DNA from: Cupriavidus sp. UYMMa02A
Lineage (GTDB): Bacteria; Pseudomonadota; Gammaproteobacteria; Burkholderiales; Burkholderiaceae
NCBI GenBank assembly: GCA_001725945.1
Contig: LRMT01000277.1
Span: forward strand, 1-64,000
Direction of reading: 5' to 3'
DNA length: 64,000 bases
Shown here: positions 20,500-29,906 of the stretch, piece after piece
Position numbering within the stretch: the stretch's first letter is position 1
Layout: each line of letters starts with the position of its first letter
Translations under genes and position numbers: made by a program
The notes under the pieces: model-generated
Database searches by the model: none
What the model saw: the letters and a program-made list of their open reading frames with translations, nothing else
Told to the model about the DNA's origin: nothing

Positions 20500-20724
20500 T
20501 CAGATCTCCATCATCTCGAAATCCCCTTTGGCAGCTGAGCACTCCGGACACATCCAGTCGTCCGGCACGTCATGCCAACGCGTTCCTGGAGGAATTCCGT
20601 CTTCCGGACAGCCCGCCTCCTCGTCATAGATGTATCCGCACAGAATGCACTGCCAGATCCTGAATGGCGCCTCTGAACCGGAGTGTTGATCGGCGCCTCT
20701 GCTTGCGGTCTCACGCTCTGTCAT
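20500..20724 (-). CDS. Rubredoxin
   Basis: About 74 residues from ATG 20724; a GTG at 20742 would add six residues. The iron site is complete: WQCILCGYIYDEEAG, then [17 protein letters not shown], i.e. two CxxC pairs with the usual spacing and DxW. The roughly 20-residue N-terminal extension is variable. Rubredoxins pass single electrons to oxygenases or oxidases in the cytoplasm. It starts about 40 bases after the FadB-like gene and is paralogous to the rubredoxin at 27821-28045. No oxygenase partner is encoded in the window. Confidence 0.93.
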   Translation of the reverse strand: MTERETASRGADQHSGSEAPFRIWQCILCGYIYDEEAGCPEDGIPPGTRWHDVPDDWMCPECSAAKGDFEMMEI

Positions 20725-20763
20725 ATCGCACGACGCTTCCACCAGGCTTTCAACGACGTCCGT

Positions 20764-22873
20764 TCAGGCCGATGCGCCCTTCGCTTCCCGCAGCGCACCG
20801 CCTGCCGCAGCGATTTCGGCGAGCAGCTTGCTTGGCTGCCAGCGCTTGCCATATCGCTCATGCCATTCGGACACCTGCTGCCACACGGACCTTGCCCCGA
20901 CGGTATCGGCCCAGTACATCAGACCACCCCGGTGACGGGGGAAACCGAAGCCGTACAGCCACATGACGTCAATGTCGCTGGCGCGATACGCCTTGCCTTC
21001 CTCCAGGATCTTGCAGGCCTCGTTGACCGACGCGAACAGCAAGCGGTGCAAGATCTCCTCGTGGGAGAACGTGCGCTGCGCAATGCCGAACTCCTCTGCC
21101 ACCTGGGCGATAACCTGCTTCACCACGTCGTCCGGATACGGCGTGCGATCGCCATCTCGGTAGGTGTACCAGCCGGCGCCGGTCTTCTGCCCCTTGCGGC
21201 CCATTTCCACCAGCCGGTCCGGGACGTGCAGCTTGCGATACTCCGGGTTCGCCACCGCGCGGCGCTTGCGTCCTTCGTAGCTCACGTCGAGACCGGAAAT
21301 GTCATTGACGGCAAATGGTCCCATCGGGTACCCGAAGCCGACCATGACCTTGTCGATCTGCTCCGGCGTTGCGCCCTCCTCCAGCATCAGCATCATCTCG
21401 GTCATCATCGGGGCGCGGCTACGGTTCGCGGCGAAGCCATCGCACGACCCGGCGACCGCACATACCTTGCCCATGTCGCGCGCATCTTCATGGCATTCGC
21501 CACCGTCTCGGGCGCCGTATTGCTGCCGCGCACGACCTCACAGAGCTTCATCACGTTTGCCGGTGCGAAGAAGTGCGCACCCGCCACGTCTTGCGGGCGC
21601 AGGGTTGCATTAGCCATGACGTCGATGTCAATGGCCGACGATTCGTCAGCAGCAACGCCCCCGGCTTCATCACGGCGTCGAGGCGGCCGAAGATCTCCCG
21701 CTTGATGTCGACCCGTTCGAATACAGCTTCGACGACGGCATCGCAATCGGCAATGGCTTCATAGCTCTGCACGCCTTCGATCAATGCCAGGCGTCCATCC
21801 ATTTCACCTTGCGACAAGCTGCCACGCTTGACGCGAACCGCATAGGTGTCACAGATGCGTTGCAGGCCGCGGTCGAGCGCCTCGCGCGTGACTTCCAGCA
21901 CCTTGACGGGGATACCTGCATCCGCATAGGACATGGCAATGCCACTGCCCATCGTGCCCGCGCCGATGACGGCCGCAGAGCGAACGCTAATTGCGATTCC
22001 GGCCGGCATTGTGCCCGGGACCTTGGCGGCTTCGCGCTCGGCGAAGAATGCATAACGAAGTGCCTTCGACTCCTCGGAGCTCTCCAGTTCCGCAAAGCGG
22101 GCCGCTTCCAGCGCCACCCCCTCGTCAAATGGCATGGTGAGTGCAGCCTGCACGCATTCGAGCGCATAGGCCGGCGCCTTGAGATGGCGCGACGACTTCG
22201 CGATGGACTTGCGCGCGGCGTCCAGCGCCGTCGTTTCCGCGTCTGTCGTTTCGATGCACTGTGCCGAATCGCGGGCACGCGGCAAAGGGCGACGTGCAGC
22301 CACACCCTTGGCGAAATGGATAGCCTCCGCCCTCAGATCAGTGCCGTCCACGATGGCATCGACGATACCAAGTCGCTGTGCCTCGTCCGCGCCGACATGA
22401 CGCCCACTAAGAATGATGTCGAGGGCCGTGGCCGGCCCGGCGATGCGTGTCAGACGCTGGGTTCCGCCACCCGCCGGAATGATGCCCAGGTTTACCTCCG
22501 GCAGGCCGAGCCGGGCATCCGCGCTCGCGATGCGGTAGTGGCAGGCCAGCGCATGCTCGAGACCTCCGCCGAGCGCGTAGCCGTGCATGGCTGCCACCAC
22601 CGGTTTTTCACTCGCTTCCAGCGTCGAGGCACTCGTGCGGGTCGAGACGGGCCGCACACTGCCGAACCGGCGGATATCGGCGCCAGCGATGAAATTCTTG
22701 CCTTCGCCCAGCAGCACGATTGCATCGACTCCCGCATCGGCATTGGCTCGAGCAACGCCTTCCATGATGCCTTCCCGCACACCGGCGGCCAGCGCATTGA
22801 CGGGTGGATTGTTCACGGCAATCAGCGCGACGCCGTTCTCAACGGCATAGGTAACAGTCTGGGCTTGATTCAT
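20764..22873 (-). CDS. Enoyl-CoA hydratase/3-hydroxyacyl-CoA dehydrogenase fusion, FadB-like (two frameshifts)
   Basis: About 703 residues from ATG 22873. The N-terminal crotonase domain has KNFIAGADIRRFG (oxyanion hole) and both Glu positions (GYALGGGLEHALACH, LPEVNLGIIPAGGGTQRL). The dehydrogenase domain has the NAD site AAVIGAGTMGSGIAMSY and the catalytic His motif AGAHFFAPANVMKLCEVV. The C-terminal helical domain includes GFGYPMGPFAVNDISGLD. Frameshifts lie near 21655 and 21460. It would catalyse hydration and oxidation of enoyl-CoA in beta-oxidation. It is the first gene of the leftward operon with rubredoxin, dehydrogenase and Bug proteins, and a possible operator lies upstream at 22948-22983. 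Confidence 0.92.
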
Positions 22874-22947
22874 CAGCTTTCCTTCCAGCGGCTGCTTGCG
22901 CAGCGGTATGTCCGATGTGGTTGCAGGTTGGGATTCATCTTAGCACG

Positions 22948-22983
22948 AGTTTCACTAAAAGGCATAGGTTTCAGTGTTCGGAA
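22948..22983 (-). promoter_or_regulatory. Tandem putative operator upstream of the FadB-like gene
   Basis: On the minus strand two similar sites stand 19 bases apart: TTCCGAACACTGAAACC (22967-22983) and TGCCTTTTAGTGAAACT (22948-22964), both TNCC-N6-TGAAACY. The first matches a site upstream of the thiolase operon in the same orientation. They lie 75-110 bases before the FadB-like start. The regulator could be the nearby IclR protein, which is an inference. Confidence 0.35.
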
Positions 22984-23095
22984 CCGAAGCACGGCGAGAT
23001 AAAGGACACTTGTTTCCATGTGAAAGGATCTCGGAAGCGAAGCTCGCGGTGCCGGATGGCGCGGTGTAACGGCTCAGCGAGGCTCCGGGAAGGGC

Positions 23096-24709
23096 CTATG
23101 CCGCCCGGTATCCTGCAGCCTGATCGGCGAGAATCAAGTCCGCCCCCTTCTCTCCGATCATGATCGTGGGGGCATTCGTATTGCCGGACGTCACAACCGG
23201 CATGATCGAAGCGTCGACGACACGCAGACGGTCGATGCCCCGGACTCGCAGGCGTGCATCGACCACGGCCATGCGGTCATTGCCCATCTTGCATGTCCCG
23301 CGGGGTGGAACGCACACTGGCCCTCGCGTCCATATAGTCGATCCATTGTGCATCGGTGCGCACCTCGGTCCCTGGCACCAGTTCGCGGACGACGAGAGAC
23401 GCCAGCGGCTCCATCGAAAGGATTTCGCGCAACCGCCGCAGACCGGCCAGCATCGCGTCGATATCTTCGGGGGCTTGCAGGTAGTTGGGGACGAAGGCCG
23501 GAGGTTGCCTCGGATCGGCGCTGCGCAGCATCACTTCCCCGCGTGAGTCCGGACGCACGCGATAGACCGATGCGCTGATGGCAGGGAAATCGTCCACCAC
23601 CGCTTCACTGGATCCCGCATAGGAAAAGGTCATTGGCCGGAAGCTGACTTCCATGTCCGCATAGCCGATCTGCGGCCCGCTACGAAAAACGCGGCAGCGA
23701 TCGAAGAACCCAGCGCAAGGTAGCCGCCTTTTGTCATCAGATACCGCGCCCCGGCGGCATACTTGCGCCAGCCTGCCAGGTGTTGATTGTAGGAACCCTC
23801 TTGCGTGGTCCGCGCCTGCATGCGCACGGCGAAATGATCCTGCAGGTTCTGACCCACGCCCGGCAAGTGTGCCACGGTCGCGATACCATGCCGCCGCAGT
23901 TGCTCGCCATCGCCGATGCCAGACAGCATGAGCAGGTGCGGGGAGCTCAGCGCGCCCGCGCACAGCACCACTTCACGCGCCGCCTGAAATCGCTGGATCT
24001 GCCCGTCGATCTCGGCCTCGATACCGGTCGCTGTAACACCGTTGAACAGGACCTTGCGCACATGCGCGCCAGTCCGTATGTCAAGGTTCGGCCGACATCC
24101 GACAATGGGTGCCACGAACGCGTCATAGGTAGATTGCCGCACGCCGTTGCGGATCGTGGCACGCAGCATTCCCACGCCTTCGTGTTCGCCTTCGTTGAAG
24201 TCGTTCAGGCGCGCCAGGCCAGTGCGCTGCGCGGCCTCGACGAAAGCCAGTGCGGCGGGATGAAGGACTGACGGGTCGCTCACCGTCAATAGCCCGTGCG
24301 AATCGCCATCTTCGGCGGTGGGTCCGCACACCGAGCGCCGGAAGTACGGCAACACGTCGTCCCAGGCCCACCCGGGATTGCCGAGATCCCGCCAGTGATC
24401 GAAGTCGCTGGCGTGGCCGCGTACGTACACCATGCCGTTGATGGCGCTGCTTCCGCCCAGCGTCTTGCCACGCGGCCAGTAGATCCGGCGATTGCGCAAG
24501 GTCGGCACGGGCTCCGTCTGGAAGCACCAGTTGTAACGCTCGGACCGGAACAACTTGCCCATGCCAGCGGGCGTGCGGATCCAGAAGTCGTCGGCGGGCG
24601 GACCCGCCTCGACCAGCAGCACACGCGTGCCCGGGTCCTCGCTCAGCCGCCGCGCCAGCACGCATCCTGCCGAGCCAGCGCCAACGATGATGTAGTCGTA
24701 ACAATTCAC
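23096..24709 (-). CDS. GMC-family FAD-dependent oxidoreductase (two frameshifts)
   Basis: About 537 residues from ATG 24709 ([23 protein letters not shown] dinucleotide site). GMC signature 1 is visible as [18 protein letters not shown] and signature 2 as [15 protein letters not shown]. The C-terminus has [20 protein letters not shown] and [19 protein letters not shown], with the active-site region before GTCKMG lying across a frame break near 23310. Another break is near 23690. The overall span is a multiple of three, so the breaks compensate. It is a likely alcohol dehydrogenase acting with the aldehyde dehydrogenase at 16471-17969. It is diverged from the GMC protein at 3597-5270. Confidence 0.88.
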
Positions 24710-24897
24710 GCAGTCAGTCTCCCGTTCCGATGCTGCGAGACGCCAGGCGAACCTTTCGGCCGCGCAGACGCAGTCGGACTGTGAGAAAGGAATGCCGCTC
24801 AGCGGGCTTCACGTCAGGACGAGCCGGCGGATGGAATCTCGCGGATGTAGGTAGAGTCTCCACGCCCGCGATCCTCAGCGGGCAATGGAGTCCAATG

Positions 24898-26103
24898 TCA
24901 GTCGTCGCCGAGCCGTAGCTCGCTTGGCCTGCGCTTCTCGATGTTGGCCTTCAACAGCGCGGCGGTGCGGAATATGCCGTGGGCAAACTTTCCATAGGGC
25001 AGGGTCGCGAACAAAGCCATTACCACGCCCAGGTGTACCGCCAGCAGGAAAGGCATGGCTGTCGTTTCACGTGCCGCGAGCAAACCCAGCCCGGTACCGG
25101 CGGTCAACAGCAGCAAGGCAATGAATCCGCGGTCCATTGGTCGTTGCTGCACATCGCCGTGCTCCGGATGGCGTTGAAGGTTCAGCCATAGCAACCCGGC
25201 CGGTCCGATCAGCAGCCCGATGCCACCCGCAGTCCCCAACAGCACGGGGAGGCTGAAGACCGGATACGGCGCATGCCAACCCAACATGTAGTGGTAAGCC
25301 GTCGCCACTGCCGTCGACGCAAAGCACAGCATGAAGCCATAGAACGTGAAATGGTGAAAGCGCCGCCGGGCCAGCGTAAACCGGTCATTCGACTCATTGC
25401 AACCATCCCCATGCCCGCCATCAAGGTAGGTCAGTGTCAGCACGTTCTTCGCCGCCTCGGCGACGGCGGGCGCCGAGGCCGTTCCGGCCGACACATCTCG
25501 CCAGAAGCGCCGCACGCCGATGCCGAGCGCTATCACCGCAAAGCCGAATATCGCGCCAAACATGCTTGCCAGCGTGTTGTGCGGGAACACCGCATAGAAG
25601 TTGCCTCCCTCATGCGAGCGCCACAGTCCGCCCCCCAACGTCACGGCCAGTACCAGGAATAGCGCCAGTCCGAGTGCGAGCGCTACCGACACCGTCAGCC
25701 CGTTGCGCTTGTACAGCTTGCCCAGCGGCGCCGGCCACGCATATTCGCTGTACGTCTCCAGCCGTACCTTCGCCATCGCCTGCGGTACATTGACGCCGAA
25801 ATCATGCGGTGGCGCGTACTGGCACGCGTGATAGCACGCGCCGCAGCTGTGGCACAGGTTCGCCAGGTAGTTCACATCGGCCTTGCCGAACTCCAGGCGG
25901 CGCGTCATCGCCGGAAACACCGCGCAAAAGCCCTCGCAATAACGGCAGGCATTGCAGATCTGCATCTGCCGCGCGACTTCGGCTTCGTTCTTTGTCAGCG
26001 GCAGCACGCGGATTACGCGTCCGGTGTTGGGCGTGGCGATCGCGCCCGTTTCCTTGCCGGCCAGTTCTGCGGCCTCGCGCGCAAGCGCTTCAAGCTTCAG
26101 CAT
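24898..26103 (-). CDS. tcuB: TcuB-like membrane iron-sulfur protein
   Basis: Intact, 401 residues from ATG 26103, overlapping the tcuA stop by 14 bases (ATGCTGAAGCTTGA), which suggests translational coupling. The N-terminal half has two Cys clusters for iron-sulfur centres: [15 protein letters not shown] and [15 protein letters not shown]. The C-terminal half has about six membrane segments, with His residues in [15 protein letters not shown] and AYHYMLGW that could bind haem. In Salmonella, TcuB takes electrons from the FAD enzyme TcuA to the quinone pool. The same role is likely here, although the TcuA substrate may not be tricarballylate. Confidence 0.88.
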   Translation of the reverse strand: MLKLEALAREAAELAGKETGAIATPNTGRVIRVLPLTKNEAEVARQMQICNACRYCEGFCAVFPAMTRRLEFGKADVNYLANLCHSCGACYHACQYAPPHDFGVNVPQAMAKVRLETYSEYAWPAPLGKLYKRNGLTVSVALALGLALFLVLAVTLGGGLWRSHEGGNFYAVFPHNTLASMFGAIFGFAVIALGIGVRRFWRDVSAGTASAPAVAEAAKNVLTLTYLDGGHGDGCNESNDRFTLARRRFHHFTFYGFMLCFASTAVATAYHYMLGWHAPYPVFSLPVLLGTAGGIGLLIGPAGLLWLNLQRHPEHGDVQQRPMDRGFIALLLLTAGTGLGLLAARETTAMPFLLAVHLGVVMALFATLPYGKFAHGIFRTAALLKANIEKRRPSELRLGDD

Positions 26104-27511
26104 GGACCGCTCCCGTCTTGATGCCTGCCGCCTTCGCGGCTGCGTGCCGGCGATACGTCCAAAGGCCGTGCCGATCGACATGCCGACGCCCGCCGTGTAT
26201 CCCTTGCCAAGCACATTCCCTGCCATCATTTCCCCTGCCACGAACAGATTTCCGCTCGGCTTGCCGCCGAAATGCACCTGCGCCAGATCGTTGACCTTGA
26301 GACCCAGGTAAGTGAAGGTGATGCCCGGCCGCAGCGCATAGCCGTAGAACGGTGCCTGGTCCAGTGGCCGCGCCAGTGCGTCTTGGGGGGTGCGAGGCCT
26401 CGGTATGGCAGTCATCCAGCGCTGTATGATCGAACGTGCCGACGCGGCACGCCGCGTTGTAGTCCTGCACGGTGCGCACGAACTGCGCTTCCGGCAGCCC
26501 GAGCTTGCGCGCGAGTTCAGGCAACGTATCGGCCTTCTCGCCCGGGAATACGGGCGGCATGAAGCGGCCGATGGCCTGGCTGTCGATGATCGAGTAGCCG
26601 ATCTGCCCCGGCTGCTGCGCAACCAGGCGGCCCCAGATCGCATAGCGCTTGGGCCAGAAGTCCTCGCCCTCGTCATAGAACCGCTCGGCGTCGCGATTCA
26701 CGACGACACCCAGCGACACGCAGTCGATCCGAGTGCAGATGCCTCCGTCGTATAACGGTGCGCGCGCGTCAATAGCCACGCAGTGCGATTGAGACGGGTC
26801 GCCGATGGCATCCGCGCCGGATTCGATCATGTGCCGCAGCAGCACGCCCTGATTGAAACGCGTGCCGCGGATCAGGAAGTTGTCGGCCGGCCATTCGCCG
26901 CGCTCGTTCTGGCCCCAGGCTTCGCGCAACCATTCGCGATTCGACTCGAAGCCGCCCGCGGCCAGCACGCAAGTGCGCGCGGTGAAGCGCTGATTGCCGC
27001 TGCGCGCCGCGACGAAACGGTCGCCATCCATCTCGATCGCATCGACCGGCGTTTCATAGCGGATCTGCACCCCCATGGCTTCGGCACTGCGGTAATAGGC
27101 ATTGACCAGTGCCTTGCCGCCGCCCATGAAGAAGGCGTTCGTGCGAGCGACGTGCAACGCGCCAGACAGCGGTGGTTGGAAGCGCACGCCATACTTGCGC
27201 ATCCACGGCCGGCATGTCGACGAGGCACGGATTACCAGCCGTGCCAGGTGTTCATCGGTGATGCCGCCTGTCACTTTGAGCAGGTCCTGCCAGTACTCGT
27301 CTTCCGGATAGGCGTCGACCAGCACGTCCTGCGGTGCATCATGCATGCAGCGCAGGTTGCGGGTGTGTTGCGAGTTGCCACCGCGCCACGCACGCGGCGC
27401 AGACTCCAGCAGCAATACCGAAGCCCCGGCTTCGCGTGCCATCAACGCTGCGCAGAGCGCGGCATTGCCGCCTCCTATCACTAATACGTCAATCATCCAA
27501 TTCTCCGTCAT
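26090..27511 (-). CDS. tcuA: TcuA-like FAD-dependent dehydrogenase (two compensating frameshifts)
   Basis: About 473 residues from ATG 27511. The N-terminus [20 protein letters not shown] is an FAD site. The fumarate-reductase/KstD-type fold shows [45 protein letters not shown] and, near the end, [20 protein letters not shown]. The frame shifts at about 26390 beside a C run (CACCCCCCAAG) and back near 26140, so the last residues ([16 protein letters not shown]) are again in the starting frame. In the known system TcuA oxidises tricarballylate to cis-aconitate. Here it sits among beta-oxidation genes, with no TcuC transporter, so the true substrate is open. Confidence 0.85.
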   Translation of the reverse strand: MTENWMIDVLVIGGGNAALCAALMAREAGASVLLLESAPRAWRGGNSQHTRNLRCMHDAPQDVLVDAYPEDEYWQDLLKVTGGITDEHLARLVIRASSTCRPWMRKYGVRFQPPLSGALHVARTNAFFMGGGKALVNAYYRSAEAMGVQIRYETPVDAIEMDGDRFVAARSGNQRFTARTCVLAAGGFESNREWLREAWGQNERGEWPADNFLIRGTRFNQGVLLRHMIESGADAIGDPSQSHCVAIDARAPLYDGGICTRIDCVSLGVVVNRDAERFYDEGEDFWPKRYAIWGRLVAQQPGQIGYSIIDSQAIGRFMPPVFPGEKADTLPELARKLGLPEAQFVRTVQDYNAACRVGTFDHTALDDCHTEASHPPRRTGAATGPGTVLRLCAAAGHHLHLPGSQGQRSGAGAFRRQAERKSVRGRGNDGRECAWQGIHGGRRHVDRHGLWTYRRHAAAKAAGIKTGAVHAEA

Positions 27512-27541
27512 GCGCCGCGCGCGGCTGCCAGGATCTCACCG

Positions 27542-27769
27542 TCACGCCTGCCGTCCGCCGCGGTCGCACGGCGGAAACACGCACCAGGAGCCGTCGGCGT
27601 GGCGGAAGAACATCAGGGACAGTGCCCCGGAAGCTCGCTCAACCTCGACCTGCACATAGCCGCGTTGACTCACGTCGTCGCGCATGCGGGTGACGCGCAC
27701 AATGTCCGCTGCCTCTGGCCCGAACCACTTTTCCATCAACCCGCGCAGGGACATTCCGCCCATTCCCAT
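27542..27769 (-). CDS. Small conserved-looking protein of unknown function
   Basis: 75 residues from ATG 27769, preceded by GGAG at good spacing. The sequence opens MGMGGMSLRGLMEKWFGPEA and continues IVRVTRMRDDVSQRGYVQVE, a likely small alpha+beta protein ending in SWCVFPPCDRGGRQA. There is no signal peptide or membrane segment. It lies between the rubredoxin (51 bases) and tcuA (30 bases) on the same strand, so it is probably cotranscribed and may assist electron transfer or flavin loading. I do not recognise the family. Confidence 0.6.
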   Translation of the reverse strand: MGMGGMSLRGLMEKWFGPEAADIVRVTRMRDDVSQRGYVQVEVERASGALSLMFFRHADGSWCVFPPCDRGGRQA

Positions 27770-27820
27770 TTCGCCTGCTCCCTTGCGATCCCGACTCGAA
27801 CCGCGTCGACTTCTGTTGCC

Positions 27821-28045
27821 CTACACCTCGACCATCTCGAAATCGCTCTTGCCCACCGAACACTCTGGGCACATCCAGTCGTCGGGAATGTCGGCCCAGC
27901 GCGTACCCGCTGCGATGCCTTCGTCGGGCATTCCCATGGCTTCGTCGTAGACAAAGCCGCACAGCACGCATTGCCAGACCTTGAACTCGGCAAGGATGGC
28001 GCTGGCACCCGAATGGTCAACGCTCTCGTATAGCTGGTTCTCCAT
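27821..28045 (-). CDS. Rubredoxin
   Basis: 74 residues from ATG 28045 behind AAGGAGTAAGACC. The iron site is [15 protein letters not shown] and [17 protein letters not shown], complete with both CxxC pairs. It is closely similar to the rubredoxin at 20500-20724 (shared GTRW[13 protein letters not shown]). It is first in the leftward run rubredoxin/small protein/tcuA/tcuB, divergent from the thiolase operon with a 249-base promoter region between. It probably shuttles electrons in the cytoplasm. The [2Fe-2S]/FAD reductase at 34500-35550 is a candidate donor. Confidence 0.93.
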   Translation of the reverse strand: MENQLYESVDHSGASAILAEFKVWQCVLCGFVYDEAMGMPDEGIAAGTRWADIPDDWMCPECSVGKSDFEMVEV

Positions 28046-28218
28046 GGTCTTACTCCTTTCTTCGCACCTGCCCATAGCGGGCGCGGCTCATAGGGAACTG
28101 TTTCTGGACAGCGCCCGGTTGAATCAAAAAACGAGCCATGACGGCCCTGCACGATGTCTTTCAGGTTCCCCACAACCTAGGAAGCGATGATATCATGGGT
28201 TCTGATCACTAGCATCGA

Positions 28219-28235
28219 TTCCAGTGTATGAAACC
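28219..28235 (+). promoter_or_regulatory. Putative operator upstream of the thiolase operon
   Basis: TTCCAGTGTATGAAACC lies 60 bases before the thiolase ATG. It shares TTCC-N6-TGAAACC, in the same orientation to its gene, with a site upstream of the FadB-like operon at 22967-22983. It sits in the divergent rubredoxin/thiolase promoter region. The binding protein is not known; the IclR gene at 32025-32777 is the nearest candidate. Confidence 0.35.
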
Positions 28236-28294
28236 GAAAGGCGGTTGTCCAGCGATGCAGAATGTCCAGTGACGGACCGCAAGGGAGACTTGAC

Positions 28295-29464
28295 ATGACA
28301 ATCAAAGGCAAGGCTTACATCATCGGGGCGTACGAACACCCCTTGCGCAAAGCGCCGGAGCACTCGGTGGCGCAGCTCCATGCGGAAGTCGCCAAGGGCG
28401 CGATTGAAGACTCCGGTCTGTCACGGGATGACATCGACGGCTTTTTCTGTGCCGGAGACGCACCCGGCGCCAATGTCTGGTCGATGGCCAACTACCTGAA
28501 CTTGAACCGGCTCAGGCATGTGGATTCGACGGATATGGGGGGATGCTCGTACCTGGCGCATGTCGCGCACGCGGCCGAGGCCATTGCGGCTGGAAAGTGC
28601 AATGTGGCGCTTATCACCCTTGCCGGCAGGCCGAATTCCGAGGGTATATCCGGCACGCAGGTCCGCGTGCGCGGCGTCAACATGCCGGAGGCGCCCTATG
28701 AAATGCCGTACAGCCCGGTCACACTGAACCTGTACGCCATGTGCGCCATGCGACATATGCACGAGTTCGGCACCACCAGCGAGCAACTGGCGTGGGTCAA
28801 GGTCGCCGCGTCGCACCATGCGCAGTACAACCCAAATGCCATGCTGCGCAATGTTGTCTCGGTGGACGACGTAATGGCCTCGCCAATGATCGCGGACCCG
28901 CTGCACCGTCTCGATTCATGCGTTGTCAGTGACGGCGGTGGCGCAGTGATCGTGGCGCGGCCGGAGATCGCCAGGGCTCTGGCACGCCCTCGCATCAAAC
29001 TGCTGGGCGCCGGAGAATCAACCAAGCACCAGATGGCGGGCAAGGTCGACCTGACCTATACCGGCGCGGCATGGACAGGCCCGCGAGCATTCGAAGAAGC
29101 AGGCGTCACCCCTGCGGATATCCAGTATGCGTCGATCTACGACAGCTTCACCATCACCGTGCTCCTGCAACTGGAAGACCTCGGCTTCTGCAAGAAAGGC
29201 GAAGGTGGCCGGTTCGTCGCCGATGGCAATCTGATCTCCGGCGTCGGCAAGCTTCCATTCAACACCGACGGCGGCGGCCTGTGCAACAACCATCCAGCCA
29301 ATCGCGGCGGCATGACCAAGATCATCGAGGCGGTTCGCCAACTGCGCGGCGAAGCCCATCCCAACGTGCAAGTACCGGATTGCACGCTTGCACTTGCCAC
29401 CGGCATCGGCGGTGCCATCGGTCACCGCCACGGCGCCGCCACGCTCATCATGGAAAGGGAGTAA
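28295..29464 (+). CDS. SCP2/Ltp-type thiolase-like protein
   Basis: Intact, 389 residues. ATG 28295 was chosen for its AAGGGAG ribosome site. The fold is thiolase (MTIKGKAYIIGAYEHPLRKA, DIDGFFCAGD), but the nucleophile region reads DMGGCSYLAHVAHAAEAI with Cys84 one place off the usual NxxCxSG pattern. The C-terminus is GGLCNNHPANRGGMTKI rather than CxxGHPxGxTG. This is typical of SCP2-like thiolases that pair with DUF35 proteins and in steroid catabolism act as retro-aldolases. A DUF35 gene follows by five bases. It likely cleaves a beta-hydroxyacyl-CoA or is a lipid-transfer thiolase. Confidence 0.88.
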   Translation: MTIKGKAYIIGAYEHPLRKAPEHSVAQLHAEVAKGAIEDSGLSRDDIDGFFCAGDAPGANVWSMANYLNLNRLRHVDSTDMGGCSYLAHVAHAAEAIAAGKCNVALITLAGRPNSEGISGTQVRVRGVNMPEAPYEMPYSPVTLNLYAMCAMRHMHEFGTTSEQLAWVKVAASHHAQYNPNAMLRNVVSVDDVMASPMIADPLHRLDSCVVSDGGGAVIVARPEIARALARPRIKLLGAGESTKHQMAGKVDLTYTGAAWTGPRAFEEAGVTPADIQYASIYDSFTITVLLQLEDLGFCKKGEGGRFVADGNLISGVGKLPFNTDGGGLCNNHPANRGGMTKIIEAVRQLRGEAHPNVQVPDCTLALATGIGGAIGHRHGAATLIMERE

Positions 29465-29469
29465 CTCAC

Positions 29470-29886
29470 ATGCCGACGTTTTCCGAAGCCCGCAAGATCA
29501 GCGACCCCGCCTTGAATCCGGGGGATGAGCCCTATTTCGCCGCCGCAGCGCAGGGAAGGCTGCTGGTGAAGGTTTGTAGCAGGTGCGAGCAAACGCATCA
29601 CTACCCCCGTGTCATCTGTCCGTTTTGCTGGAGCAGCGATGTGCAGTGGGCCGACAGCAAGGGGACCGGAGTGATCTATACCTACAGCGTGACACGCCGC
29701 GGCGCCGGCACGCCCTATTGCATCGCTTACGTGACGCTGGATGAAGGCCCTACCATCCTGACAAATATCGTCGACACGGACCTGGACGCGGTCCGGATTG
29801 GCCAGCGCGTCAAGGTGGTGTTCAAGACGTCCGAAGGCGGCACATCGATCCCAATGTTTACGCCAGTTACCAGCCAGACGCCCTGA
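29470..29886 (+). CDS. DUF35/ChsH2-like OB-fold zinc-ribbon protein
   Basis: Intact, 138 residues from ATG 29470. The zinc ribbon is VCSRCEQTHHYPRVICPFCW, with four Cys in two CxxC pairs. An OB fold follows (GTGVIYTYSVTRRGAG, IAYVTLDEGPTILTNIVD, IGQRVKVVFKTSEGG). Such proteins form complexes with SCP2-type thiolases and bind the acyl-CoA. It is five bases downstream of the thiolase, so the two are almost certainly co-translated and form one enzyme. Confidence 0.92.
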   Translation: MPTFSEARKISDPALNPGDEPYFAAAAQGRLLVKVCSRCEQTHHYPRVICPFCWSSDVQWADSKGTGVIYTYSVTRRGAGTPYCIAYVTLDEGPTILTNIVDTDLDAVRIGQRVKVVFKTSEGGTSIPMFTPVTSQTP

Positions 29887-29906
29887 GCCCGACATCAGCG
29901 GAGAAT

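Noticed and set aside
26090-26676. TcuA-TcuB fusion protein, since one frame reads through both
   Set aside because: The read-through frame arises from the two shifts in tcuA. The original frame ends at 26090 and overlaps a proper tcuB ATG at 26103.
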